A DNA stretch of 64,000 bases from NCBI GenBank assembly GCA_949710005.1, contig OX453275.1, positions 7,186,481 through 7,250,480 on the forward strand, in the 5' to 3' direction. The notes under the pieces were generated by a model. That model had not been told where the DNA came from and made no database searches. It worked only from the letters and a program-made list of their open reading frames with translations. The stretch is from Ricordea florida. Taxonomy: Eukaryota; Cnidaria; Anthozoa; Corallimorpharia; Ricordeidae. The translations under genes were made by a program, and so were the position numbers. Shown here in pieces: positions 31,350 through 41,995 of this stretch (its first letter is position 1; the number at the start of each line of letters is the position of its first letter).

Positions 31350-32877
31350 ATACTACTACATGAGAAATTTCTGCAATCTGATTGGCTTAGAGCAGTAGTA
31401 TTTCAACTTAATTTGAAATACCTACATGTGAAAATTCCTGTTTCCATGGTAACCAAAATCATAAGGCAAATTCAAAAACAATGGCTAAAAGATTTCCAGA
31501 TTTTCAAGTTAAAGAGATTCAAGAACTGAAGGGAAATTCAGAAAACCTAAAACATGAACAAAAGAACATCAACATGGCTTAATTAACGTCTGGACCAGCT
31601 GGGTCGAAAGCAGAAATTTTGAAACTAATTTGCTTGCTTAAGAAGCGAAACAATTAGATGAAACATTACAAAAGTTCTTCGCCAAGATCCGTAAGAAAGA
31701 TGGTTTTGAGTACGAGTCAGACAGTTTGAGAATTATGTTGGCATCATTGGACCGACACCTGAGGGAAAAGGATGCTGCTAACTTCTCAATAGCTAAGGAT
31801 ATCAATTTTCCAACAGCAGAAAAGTACTTGAAAGAAAAGCAAGGCTCCTTCGTCAAGAAGGTTGGGGAAAAAGACCAAACGCTGCAAAGACCTCTCAAGA
31901 CAAAGAGTTGTTGTGGTCCAAATGTGTGCTTGGAAGCCATTCTCCACAGCCACTCATAGAAACCTTGTGATTCTTGCTCGCTCAGCACTTTGGCTTGAGG
32001 GGCTGTTAGGAGCACCACAACATGTACCTTGAAGATTTTGCCTTCAGTACCAAGTATTAAATTTGTGACTTATGAGGAAAACCCCACAAAAACTTGCCAA
32101 GGTGCACTTTGCAAAAAACAAAGAGTTGTTCAAGATGGTTGCTATTGGAGGACAGAGACGCCCTGTAAAATTGTTCAAAACATTATTGGAATGAAGTACC
32201 GCAGAAATGCAAAACAGTGGTGCATTCTATCTTGCTGTGAATGAACGAAGACTCAAGTGTGGTATAAGCATCAAAGAACGGGCATCAACAGCATTAATTC
32301 CTTTGTGAAGAGTATGGCAAATCAAGCAAAAATACAAGGCAAAAAGCTCACAAACCACAGTGCTTGCAAAACCTTGGTGAAGAAGCTGAAAGCTGCAAAT
32401 CAACCGTGGTCAGCGATTATCACCATGACAGGGCATACCAATGAAAGGTCCCTTGCAGATTATGAAGAAGGCGATGAGAAAGAACAGCGACTCATTTCTT
32501 CCATCATCAGCGCAGAGTATGCAACAGCACAATCCAGCAGAGTTTGTCAACCACTTGAAAGATTAGATGCTATAAACACAGCAGTGGCAAACACTTTTCC
32601 TCACAAATGATGAAAGTTCAGCGACCGTTAACCATTTCCATGGCTGTCAAGTTACTATAAATAATTATAACATCGCAAGCAAGCTGGGAAACGCTGATCA
32701 GCAGCAGTACTTTGATACTTTGATTAACTTTGGTGTTCTATCTTTACATGTTTTTGCAATTGATCTTGTTGTAAGTTTGAATCACATGATTTTCAGATCA
32801 CATGTTACATACTGTTAATCAAAATGTGTCACGAAATAAACAGATGGCATTACAAAATATTTCTCATGTAGCAGTAT
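31350..32877 (+). pseudogene. Crypton/DUF3504-type tyrosine recombinase pseudogene
   Basis: The plus strand shows pieces of a tyrosine-recombinase-like protein in order: KRFPDFQVKEIQEL, FFAKIRKKDGFEYESDSLRI, LASLDRHLREK, then FYLAVNERRLKCG-like and YKHQRTGINSINSFVKSMAN, HSACKTLVKKL, GHTNERSLADYEEG. It resembles the Crypton-derived KIAA1958/ZMYM C-terminal domain. Several stops and frameshifts break it. The usual H-x-x-R catalytic arginine is replaced (HSACKT). Ends ATACTACTACATGAGAAATTT (31350) and its imperfect inverse (32857-32877) bracket it, though canonical Cryptons lack TIRs. Confidence 0.65.
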
Positions 32878-32883
32878 AAACAA

Positions 32884-33045
32884 ACAATAGCATGATTTGT
32901 TTAAGATATTTGACATAAATGCCACTCGTAATATTTTGAAATTGTCCAAAATTTCCCTCGCCTAATGGCTCGTGAAATTATTTATAACAATTTTGAAATA
33001 TCATTCGTAGTATTTATACCAAATATCACTGCAAATCATGCCATT
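32884..33045. mobile_element. Short inverted-repeat MITE
   Basis: aatagcatgatttg...gatatttgacataaatgcca is answered by ggtataaatac..., caaatcatgccatt inverted; the centre is a CTCGCCTAATGGCTCG hairpin. Non-coding. Confidence 0.5.
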
Positions 33046-33179
33046 AACTATACTAATTTCAACTCAAGGGAATGTAAATTTTGATCTTGCAGCAAACTGT
33101 TGGTATCATCTGCAAAGAGATGAAAGTCAAGTACACTGGAACATTTATGAAGATCATCTACATACATCAAAAATAACTA

Positions 33180-33418
33180 GAAGTGCACTCGGTAGAGCGC
33201 ATACCTCCGCCCTGCCACATATGTACACCTGATATTACAGTCATCTGGATCTGAGATCCGGAGTTTAATCTGGATAAATCCCAAATTTTAATCAATTGAT
33301 CATGGGTATATTTGCGACCTTTCCACCAAATTTGGTGCAAATCCGTTGATTAGTTTTTGCGTAAAACGATTAACAGACAGACAAACAAACAAACAGACAG
33401 GCGTGAAAACATAACCTC
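33180..33418 (-). mobile_element. Dispersed repeat (GGAGGTTATGTTTTC ... GGAGGTATGCGCTC type)
   Basis: On the minus strand the block starts ggaggttatgttttc, runs through gtttgtttgtttgtctgtct and aactaatcaacggatttgca, and ends ggcggaggtatgcgctct. From memory this recurs in many marine invertebrate genomes; that is not verified here. No protein. Confidence 0.45.
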
Positions 33419-33419
33419 C

Positions 33420-34040
33420 TTGGCAGAGGTAATAAAGGCCCCAAACAGATCCTTGTGGCACTCCACATAGAATTTGTTTGGAGTCTGAGTCTGCTGGACC
33501 TAGTGATACAAATTGACTCCTATTTGATTGGTAGGAGGAAAACCATTCATGTGCAATGCCCCTGATGCCATACATACATACATACATACATACATAAACT
33601 TTATTTACGCTCGAATTTCAGAGTAGCTTGACAAGCTAATATTTCCGATAAAGTAGTATTCAAGTTTGTCAAGTAAGATATGGTCAACAGTATCAAAGGC
33701 TAATTTGCACCAATCTATAAAAATACCACAGGAATAATATTTACTGTCAATAGCTTTTTTAAATTTATCTTCCATAAGAATAAGGGCATGAACTGTGGAA
33801 TGATTGCAATTAAATCCAACTTAACCTTGAGCCAATGGGTTCAAAATAATTGTTAAATTCACTTGCTCTTAATTTAGGGTCAGTTATCTCTTGGTCATCT
33901 TTAATGAGTTCATTGGGCTTGAGTAAATCTCTTGCCCTAAGTGATAATAGTTGTCTTTTTCCCTTCCAAATATATTTAACATTACTTTGGTTAGCTTTAA
34001 AACAGCTTTGTTCTGAAACATACAGGTACAGTGAAGTATT
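33420..34040 (-). mobile_element. Non-LTR reverse transcriptase relic, interrupted by a short retroposon tail
   Basis: Minus-strand reading from 34040 gives a pre-RT linker (RDLLKPNELIKDDQEITDPK), then HALILMEDKFKKAIDSKYY, AFDTVDHILLDKLEYY, and after an interruption GIAHEWFSSYQSNRSQFVSL and CGVPQGSV. The interruption (about 33567-33645) has a (TATG)n run and an AATAAAG motif, like the 3' tail of another retroposon. Confidence 0.75.
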
Positions 34041-34199
34041 TTAGAAAACATCTATGCCTAAATTATTTTTGTATCACAATACTCCATGTTAATTACTGCC
34101 TACAGGCACAATTAATGGATTCAAAGAAAGAGAAATCTGAGTTCAAAGACTTGAGGTAAATACTTCTAATCTAAAAGAAAGGCTGTTTTTTTCCAATAC

Positions 34200-34690
34200 G
34201 GGACTTCACAGAGTGACCCTTTAAAAACTATCTCCCTTAACCCTTTCACTCCCAAGAAAGACTTTATAGATTTTACCCTCTCTAATGCCAGATGATTTTA
34301 CTCATCAAATGGAGAAAAAGCGTTAAAGGGTTAAAAACTAGCTCCCTTGAAAAATGTATAGCTCTCTCCCCAAATATGGTAGCCATTCAACCCACTAAAT
34401 AATGACTTGTCCTTAAATACTTAAAATTACAGTAATAAAACTGATAGCTCTCTCCTCGAAGGTTGTTTTTTATTTGATCAAAAGGTCCTTCAGAAAGTGA
34501 TGCTAAAAATGTGACCCTCCCCCCAAATATAGTAGCTCTCCACCCTCTAAACAATATGCCTGGTCCTTATAAATACATAAAAACAATAACAATCATAGCC
34601 CTCCTATCAAAGGTTGTTTTTCTCTCAAGACTGCATGTCTCCTAAAAGATGTGACCCTCCTCCACCCCAACATATTTTGTGCCCTTTAAA
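34200..34690. repeat. Degenerate tandem repeats, about 130-150-bp units
   Basis: Recurrent phrases: tgtgaccctcc, ccccaaatatagtagctctc, ctaaacaat, ccttataaatac, atcatagccctcctatcaaa, ggttgttttt. A remnant of the TTAACCCTTTCACTCCCAA MITE sits at about 34238-34337. A related unit reappears in the same orientation at about 37390-37550, beyond the SAM gene. Confidence 0.6.
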
Positions 34691-35235
34691 ATGAGGTATA
34701 TCACAGGAAAATTTTATGAAATTCCATTGATGTTATTTGTTAAAACCACAATGGGAATTAATTGAATTCCCATTCTAAGAAAGTTCCCATTAATGGGATT
34801 TTCTCAGAGTGGAACCTGCTGAACAATTACCATTAATGTGAATTCAGTCTCCTGAATGTAATTTTGCTGTTTTCCCATCAATGAAAATTAATTTGATGAA
34901 AGAGAAATGGTATGTCAAATCACATTAACAGATTTAACATAAAAACCATTCCTGGGAAAAGTATCAATACCATTAATGTTATCATGGAATATAAAATTCC
35001 ATTAATGGGATTAACATTCGGTAAAAACAATGATGGGTATTCTAAAATCCCATGCTAGGGTTCTATTTAAGAACCATATATGGGAAATGTATCTAAACCC
35101 ATTCATGTTACTATAGAATAAGAAAAGCCATTCTTAGTAATGACCCTTATTAAAACAGTAATGGTATTTCAAAACACATGAATAGGTTTTATATACAAAC
35201 CATTCCTGGGAAATTTATGAATTCCATGAATGTTG
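34690..35235. repeat. CCATTAATG-rich degenerate repeat block
   Basis: ccattaatg/cattaatggg and aaaccattcctgggaaa phrases recur at irregular spacing over about 540 bp, giving an old minisatellite or subterminal-repeat zone just upstream of the SAM gene. Confidence 0.6.
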
Positions 35236-35623
35236 GTGCTTCCAAAGAAAGAAAACATGCTAATGTTGTGGCAGAAAACAGAGAATTTTCACAGGGACGG
35301 ATTAATGTTAACGCCAAAAGACAAAATAGTTTACAAAAAGCTTGAAGATGCTTAAGCATTAGCATGATGGCAGAGTCGACATCGTGGAGCGAGGAACCCG
35401 TCAAGGACACCGTCGAGGACACCGTCGAGGCCACCTGAGTCCTGAGACGAGTCCTGAAGCTTTTCGGTCAGCGCTGACCATTGCCATGACTACCAGAGAG
35501 CCCGCGAGGCTTTTGTTCTGTTGGAAGCGCAGAAAACCTGCGCGGAACCTCACTATTTATTTCCCGCCTAAAATCTTTGGCGGGCTGACGCTTTCGAGCA
35601 GTTCAGGCGAAAATATGTAGGCG

Positions 35624-37163
35624 ATGGACGCTAAAAAAACAGAAATACCGCTATACTTGGACTGCGATACTTGGACTGAAGAGGAGGTTTTTGATTTTAT
35701 GGAAAAGCATTTCACCGAAGAAGTTGCTGTTAAATTCAAAGGTAAGCCTGGCTACAAGTTCTGTGTTCTTCGGTTCACATTCAAAGCTAGGTAGAGCTAC
35801 ACTTCTCAGAACTTTCCGGGCATTAAAAGCTACCTTATGTTCAACCAATCTTTAACCATTCTTTTAAAACATAAGGAATAATATATTTGCTTTACTATAC
35901 AAATATGGGCTAGTTAGCGGCTAAAAATTCTAACCAACCGATATTATCGTTGAACTGTTTTGCTTTACAGAACAAAATATTAAAGGGTCCCTTCTAAAAT
36001 TTATGGCAGCAAATGCATCAGTACAACAACTTATGGCCTGTGGCCTAAACGACATTGGTTCTCAATTAGAATTCCAGCGTCTAATCAAAGATATAACACA
36101 ACAAAGCAAGGGGGGTACCGACGACAAAGCCACAGAAATCTCAAGTTCCTCTGACAGTGGAAGCATTCGCAGTGTAAAGACTGTCAAGCCAAACCGAAAT
36201 GCGTTGAAAACTATGTCGGACCTAGACCGAAAGATCTACAAAGCAAAGTAAGCAAAATAAAATGATCAATGTGTTAATGAATTGAACTTTAAAAGTTTGA
36301 ATTCAGTGAGGTAAAAGATGAAATTAAAGCTACCTCATATTTTAAAGCTTACATGTAAACTTACGTTCCTACCAAGAACACTTCTGCTTATAGATGAAAC
36401 GCCATTTTGAAAAAAAAAATTTTACAGTGTAAATCAGTAATAACTATTTTAAATTTAATCTCCTCTTATGCATAGTTACTAAGGTTTTATATAGAGAAAA
36501 CAATTTTTTTTGTTGTTGTAGGACAACAGTTGTTTTAACCTCATTTAATTTATGGTATGCTTATAATTTTTACAGAAGGTGAAATGTACAAGAAAGAGCC
36601 GTGCAGAAGTGGCCAGGTAATGACATTCCAATTTTTAGAAAAAACATGAAAGCATTGAAGCAACTTAATGAATTGGTTGACGAATTAGCCTTAACATGCA
36701 CATATGCACCTGCTGGATTCAATAAAGGAGGAATAAGACAGCACATTTTAGATACGCTAAATGAACGAAGGCGTAGGATACACAACGGCCATGATTATGA
36801 AAAGGTACATTGGTTTCACCTAGTTTATTACTTTGCTTGCTAATTTAATGCCAGTAAATTTTTTGATTTTGACTGATTTTGCTGGTGAAATGTTTCTAAC
36901 TTTGTATGGTTTGTACACCAGGACCTTGGCCAATAGGTTTTAAGATTCCAAGTTCAAAGCAGGTACAAAAAACAATATAAGTACATAATCTTTTCAATAT
37001 TTTCTAACGGGAGATGGTCGCCACAAAAAACAGCTGAAAGGTGAGGAGAAACAAGAAGAGAGTCCAACTGAAGATAATGCAGAGTTAATAAAAAGTGACG
37101 AAGTGCAGGATAAGGAGGAACAAAACAACAGTTCAATTGAAGACAGTTCTGAGACAACAGAAG
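35624..37163 (+). CDS. SAM-domain protein gene (SAMD3-like?), four exons seen
   Basis: Exon 1 (35624-35741, ATG) and exon 2 (35971-36247) join in phase and encode a sterile alpha motif domain: WTEEEVFDFMEKHFTEEVAV through LLKFMAANASVQQLMACGLN, GSQLEFQRLIKDI. A Ser-rich linker follows. A further exon ends at 36804 (QKWPGNDIPIFRKNMKALKQ, GGIRQHILDTLNERRRR, GHDYEK) and another covers about 37014-37163 (acidic, GRHKKQLKGEEKQEESPTED, phase 1 donor). Phases at the last two junctions do not agree: an in-frame TGA lies just inside the best acceptor near 36575. So an exon is missing or the copy is damaged. SAM domains mediate protein-protein interaction. The gene sits between related tandem repeats and could be a dispersed family member. 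Confidence 0.6.
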
Positions 37164-37389
37164 GTAATCAGTGTAAATGGTAGTTTTATATGTATCATAC
37201 TGAAATAGTCAGTTCCTGAGCAAAATATGTCATTAATGTCACTTGGACGTTTCTTGATCTGTATTTTCGTTGGGTATCAAGATACACATACATGACCAAA
37301 ATGGGACACTCTGATTGACTAATAACCTTATCAATTATAAAAAATTAAATGTCCATCAATTTGCTTGTTTTTTGGGCTGCTGGAAATGA

Positions 37390-37552
37390 GTTAAAAACTT
37401 AAAATCAATAAAAATCATACCCCTCCACTCAAAAGTTTTATTTTTTATTTTATTTTTTTAATACAGCCCTCCCCAAAGTGTCTCTCAAAAAGATATGACT
37501 ACCCCACCCCCACCCCCACATATTGCAGCGCTCCACCCCACTAAACATAGTT
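37390..37552. repeat. Tandem-repeat unit related to 34.2-34.7 kb block
   Basis: aaaaatcatacccctccact...tcaaaag, gtgtctctcaaaaagatatg, ccccacatattgcagcgctc, ccactaaacatag matches the units at 34380-34690 in order and orientation. Confidence 0.55.
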
Positions 37553-37553
37553 C

Positions 37554-37948
37554 GGGAGTGCGGGCAAGGGGTGGGGATTTTACCAAGGAGCAAAAATTTT
37601 GTTCAATTTCCCAAGGGTGGAAGCATATGTTCGTCAAATGTAGTCAAAATCCCCACCCCGGGGCAAAATAACAAATATTAAAAGACAAGCTTTGAACACA
37701 CCTTTAAAAACTTGTGACATAAAGTTGAAGTATGAAGATAAATATCGGTAAAAAAAACTCACGTTCTCCGAAACCCACGCCATTTCAAAGACAAGAAAGA
37801 CGATGCCAGGTAGCCACGCTTTGTCTCGGCCCCAGTCTCTCTGCCGAACAAATCAAATGTCCCGACCCCCGAGCAAAGGTACTCGATGAAACCTCCCACT
37901 GAGGAGATGGATTCCTTGGTCAAGTCCCCACCCCTTGCCCGCACTCCC
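37554..37948. mobile_element. 395-bp TIR element, GGGAGTGCGGGCAAGGGG ends
   Basis: GGGAGTGCGGGCAAGGGGTG at the left is answered by CACCCCTTGCCCGCACTCCC at the right; about 40 bp match with few differences. No duplication could be fixed because of the C-run at the right border. Frames inside (GVGTFDLFGRETG) are probably not genes. Confidence 0.7.
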
Positions 37949-38274
37949 CCCCCCACGGAGTTTACATTGATAGGTGCATAATAAGAGGCCGTGACTAGCA
38001 CCTGCTGGTCAGTCGGTCTGCAGAACATTCAACACCTGTTTATCACCATTACTACATGCTACATCGATCTATCGTTAGTAGCTGTATCACGTGTAAAAAT
38101 TCTAAGAAAAATCCATAGCGATATATATAGTCTCTGAGGCATTTTTCGAGATGTAACCCTTGTCGATCGCACAGTTTTTTATTCATACGCAGTATTAAGA
38201 AAGTATATAAATATACATCGTTACAAGTATAATAAGCACAAAAGCGAACAAACATTAATTTTAATATATTACGG

Positions 38275-38280
38275 TTTATT
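38275..38280 (-). terminator. AATAAA polyadenylation signal
   Basis: Minus-strand AATAAA just after the stop codon of the small secreted protein gene, positioned to end its transcript. Confidence 0.55.
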
Positions 38281-38290
38281 TAGACAGCTT

Positions 38291-38885
38291 TCATGCTGCT
38301 ATGGTCTCATCACAGCGAAAATTAAACTGTCGCCGTTGGTGGTGAGGAAAACGCGACAGCTTTGTTGTGTGCGTTGCGGATTCTACCTGTTTCGACTGCA
38401 AAGAAATATGAGTAAATCATAAATTGGACTAATAGTCGAATTAATTCGACCGCCCTCGTGTCAAATAAAAGGTTTAAAAAGTTTAACATACGCTCGAAAA
38501 AAGAACGGACGTTTGAAAAGAAAAGGGAATTTATCCTATTAGAAAGTAAAATTAATAGTGTGTGTTATGGCTGCAGAGAAAGATTGATTCAAACGATCCG
38601 AGATCCGCAGCGGCCATGCAACAATTTCGATAAACCTTCCGTACAACTGCGATTCATTGAAATCGTGAAAAAAAATATACCACGAGTTAGATCTTGTACT
38701 AGTCAACTTTGACTAACCTGGTTCAGTTCCGCGTCTTCACGGGCCGTTTCTATTGATCCGCAACTCTCCCGACACGATGGTAACAATTCCCGTAAGTGCT
38801 TGTCAGTCTCCTGAGCGTAGTCGTTCGTGGCGATTGACGAGTGCCCAATAACTGCTACAGTAAAGGCAAGAAAACAGGCCAACAT
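38291..38885 (-). CDS. Small secreted protein, complete two-exon gene (90 residues)
   Basis: Exon 1 (38718-38885) starts at ATG and encodes a clear signal peptide, MLACFLAFTVAVIGHSSIA, then a polar mature part with LPSCRESCGS; the donor is CAG|GTTAGT, phase 0. Exon 2 (38291-38395) has acceptor TTTCTTTGCAG, phase 0, and continues SKQVESATHT...RFPHHQRRQFNF, RCDETIAA, stop. An AATAAA polyadenylation signal follows 11 bp after the stop (38275-38280). The mature chain has three cysteines and a dibasic RR before QFNF, so a secreted factor or a peptide precursor are both possible. It is not a SCRiP by cysteine count. No homologue recognised. Confidence 0.65.
38458..38712 (+). CDS. Unassigned open frame opposite an intron
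   Basis: Lysine-rich frame with REFILLESKINSVCYGCRER and RFIEIVKK. It lies on the plus strand opposite the intron of the small secreted gene. Its CxxC pair looks protein-like, but there is no promoter, partner exon or recognised family. Confidence 0.2.
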   Translation: MSNKRFKKFNIRSKKERTFEKKREFILLESKINSVCYGCRERLIQTIRDPQRPCNNFDKPSVQLRFIEIVKKNIPRVRSCTSQL

Positions 38886-39536
38886 TGTTTTACTACTTCC
38901 GTTTCTTTAGACACACATGGAGTCGCTTTATTTCCACGATCACCAGCGACTACAACGCCACAACACACGATTTACATCTTGTCGAAGACGTGTTTCTTCT
39001 GTCTGTGAAGGGTTCGGACACATGTCCTCTCGGACAAGGGAAGTTTACTGTACAAAGTGACTTTGATCGATTAGTGTCGTCATTGACGCTATTAAAAGCA
39101 TTTTACTTTTTACATATCCGGTTTTAATTTGTATGCCGCCGTTTGCCTTGCAAACTTTTAGTTCTTCAGAATTAAGTTAAACGATATGCCATGTACATCG
39201 CGCAAGAATCCAGTGTATCTCATTTTTAAAACATCTTTACGCGGTTTGTTTATATTGTTTTACGCACCATTTATTTTGTTTATGAAACACGTTTTCTAGT
39301 AATTATAAGATACTGAGTAACACTGCTAATGTAGAGGTTTATTTTATTCGTTTTTAGGAGATTTTTCGGAAATTTCTGTTTTGAGAAATGTTAGAAAATT
39401 ACGCGAAAACGTGTTTCACGTAAAGTTGTTGGGAGGTCGGTACAGGGTAGGTGGGTGGAGGATATAGAAGAGGACAGAACCCCCCCCCCCCCTCCCCAGG
39501 GGAATTCTTCTTTCGCGTTTAATCGCTGAATCTGAC

Positions 39537-39734
39537 GTGCTCCAGTCCGTGTTATATTGTGCTACAAAACAGCCCATTGTTCGCTATAAAAAGACTTCTC
39601 TCGAAACGTCTGACAGCAAACTTCCTCTTTTGTCGACTTTCATTGACAGCGGGAGCGATTCTCTCCTGTTGAAAGATAGTTCGGACTTGGGAAATTATGC
39701 TCGTTTTGACAGGAAGAAAGTAGTTAAAAATTAA
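39537..39734 (+). CDS. Unassigned open frame, possible retroelement fragment
   Basis: The frame continues upstream of its first start and reads LQSVLYCATKQPIVRYKKTS, then STFIDSGSDSLLLKDSSDLG. The DSG triad recalls aspartic proteases of retroelements, but no flanking domains support this. Confidence 0.2.
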   Translation: MLQSVLYCATKQPIVRYKKTSLETSDSKLPLLSTFIDSGSDSLLLKDSSDLGNYARFDRKKVVKN

Positions 39735-40298
39735 ACGCTCAAATTATTTACAGATTAGAGGAGCGCGTTATTGTTTATTGTTGGAGACTGATGTGAAACA
39801 AAATTAATTAAAATTAGTATTTACCACTTACTTTTTACTTGCAGAGAAGATAAAAATTTAATCATTAACAAATGGAATGCTACTGTATTTTATTCTTCTC
39901 TGAAACAGGAAAGAAAGGGACTAAATTGTTCACGAATGACGCAAAATTCAAACTGATACCGGAGAAGCTAAGTGCTGTTTTAAGTTTTGGACAGAAAATA
40001 CTCCTGGCTAAAATGCCGAAGCATCTGTGGCATTCATAAAACAAAATTTCGGCTCAGATTAAATCAACAGAAAGGACGTTCAAAAGACTGATAGTTCAAC
40101 GATTTCACGGATTAAAGTGACTTTCAGCGAGAGAAAACAAAACTGAAAAATAGGGAAACACTGAAATATAAGTCGCTGAGATGTTGGGCCTAAAAATAGG
40201 AAAAAACTTCAGCCGAGTCTCGTTTCAACCCGATTCAAACTGAGAAAGTCAGGAAAGTTCCTCTTGATAAAATGGGGTTATTTTCTCATAATACTGAT

Positions 40299-40612
40299 TC
40301 GAGCAATTTTTTCTTGTCAAGTTTTCCTTGACAAGATAAAATTGTTCGTGTAGATGGGGTAAAATGGACAACTTTTCCTTGTCAAGGTAGAAAATTGCTT
40401 GTGTAGATGGACAACAAGGGAAATGTTGCAAGGAATATTAATGGTCTGCGGACACAACCGAAACTTGTAAAGGAAAACTTGCTCGTCGTCTACACGAGCA
40501 AGGAAACCTTGTCAATGGAAAATTGTAAAGGAAAACTTGTTGATCATCTACTCCAGCAATAAAAATTGACAAGTAACTTGTCAATGAAAAATTGCTCGTG
40601 CAGATTAGTATG
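40299..40612. mobile_element. TIR element with CTTGTCAAGG-type subterminal repeats
   Basis: cgagcaattttttcttgtca at the left and tgtcaatgaaaaattgctcg at the right are imperfectly inverted. Inside, cttgtcaa/ttgacaag and ggaaaacttg motifs recur at least six times. Non-coding. Confidence 0.6.
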
Positions 40613-40927
40613 CAGAGAAAAAAAATTCTCAGCAGGAAATAATCTCGAATGCTCGGGGCTAACGGCATATGAACTTGAACTTGTTGTCGTCAGCCCTTTC
40701 GCCGACTATTTTTAAAATATTTCAAAGTGATACACAGTTTCTTATTATCATTTCATCAGCTGGAATACTTTTGTTTCTTTTTTGTTGACCCTGTTACCGT
40801 ATTATTTCATCGTGTCAGTGTGGGTAGCCTACAATTGGTTCAGTATTTTCGTGGGCTTAGGGTGCGTTCCTTTGGTGCGATCCGGATCTGGATTTGCGAT
40901 ATCGCTTACACAGGTATATATGAACCC

Positions 40928-41000
40928 CCGGGGGGGGGGGGTACTGCCATATATGGGCTCTATAGGTATGTGCCGCTGTGAAGGGTATGGTTTTCAAGCA

Positions 41001-41051
<51 letters not shown>

Positions 41052-41337
41052 GTATTATTTTTCACGAATCGAAACTGACCAGTTGGTTGAGAATAAAAAA
41101 AAACAGAACTAGTATAAATAAAATCATTTTTGGAAAGAGAAACGATTGTGGTATAAGGAGTTTGTTTTGGCTAGACTGTGCTAGTGGAATACTGCTACTC
41201 TAGAATAGGAGTGATTTGGGGGGTTTACTCTAGTATAGGGTAGCAAAATTCAGCTGAACCAGCTCTGGTATAGGCTAAGGGTTTCAGGGTTCCAGCGGCA
41301 CATCCCCACCCAGGAATTCCTAAAGTACCCCCCCGGG
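40928..41337. mobile_element. About 410-bp TIR element with 9-10-bp duplication
   Basis: A G-run end (CCGGGGG...GTACT) and its inverse (AGTACCCCCCCGGG) bound the element; ATATGAACCC is duplicated exactly at 40918-40927 and 41338-41347. The interior has a tctagnatagggta phrase repeated several times (agtttactctagcatagggt, gggtctagaatagggtatta). The duplication length fits a Mutator-type non-autonomous element. Confidence 0.75.
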
Positions 41338-41619
41338 ATATGAACCCGCTGTTGGCCTGCTCTCAACGTAGACGGGTGGTTTAATTTGGCCTAGCTCTGA
41401 ACAACTGAAAGCATCACACCAGTTTTCGCAAGGTCGTGGGTTCGAAATGAACTGTACTCTCCCATAATCATAAAAGAAAAGAGAGAGCCGGCAAACACGA
41501 CTTTTATTGATAAGAGGATAATGTTTCATGCCATCAAATTAAGACAGCAATATATGGTTTTACAGTTACATTGTCATGACACTTCCGGTCAATAGCGAAG
41601 CGTGCGAGTGACGTCATCA

Positions 41620-41995
41620 AAATTTAGGCACCCCGCAAGACCAAGACAAACAAACAGATCCTCCGTATGATGAATAATTATGAATATGAGAAATGCCGGA
41701 AAATCTGGAATTTTCTTCGAAGCGAGTCTGAAATTTAGCCTTTTCTTCTGCTGCACAAAGACTTTTCCTGTCTTTCAGAAAAGCAAGAATGTTTATCTGT
41801 GCCTGAAGGGGATTTTCTAGGTGTTGCACAAGGAAACCTCTGTCTGAAAGTACCACATCATACGTCAGTTCAATGTGTTTCAAAATTCCACTTTCTTCAA
41901 ATAATGCGACGTCAGATATGTCTCCTTCGAATAAATCGGACACAAAGCATGCACCACCATTTGGTGTAACAGCTTTCAGACATTTTAAAGTATTG
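41620..41995 (-). pseudogene. DDE_Tnp_4-type transposase fragment (Harbinger/ISL2EU-like)
   Basis: The minus strand reads [56 protein letters not shown] and [21 protein letters not shown]...SDL and D-x-D-RGF are hallmarks of the second catalytic block of IS5/Harbinger-like DDE_Tnp_4 transposases. Only this block survives, and the C-terminal side degenerates. Confidence 0.7.

Noticed and set aside
31638..32018. 126-residue minus-strand frame
   Set aside because: Antisense to the recombinase pseudogene, whose protein-like pieces are on the plus strand.
37759..38028. 89-residue minus-strand frame (VGTFDLFGRETG)
   Set aside because: Mostly inside the G/C-rich TIR element; no splice or homology support.
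38885..39127. 80-residue plus-strand frame upstream of the secreted gene
   Set aside because: Overlaps the probable promoter/5' UTR of the minus-strand gene; no family or splice support.
41400..41470. SINE or tRNA-like segment (GGTCGTGGGTTCGAAAT)
   Set aside because: A B-box-like phrase only; no A box at the right distance and no duplication.
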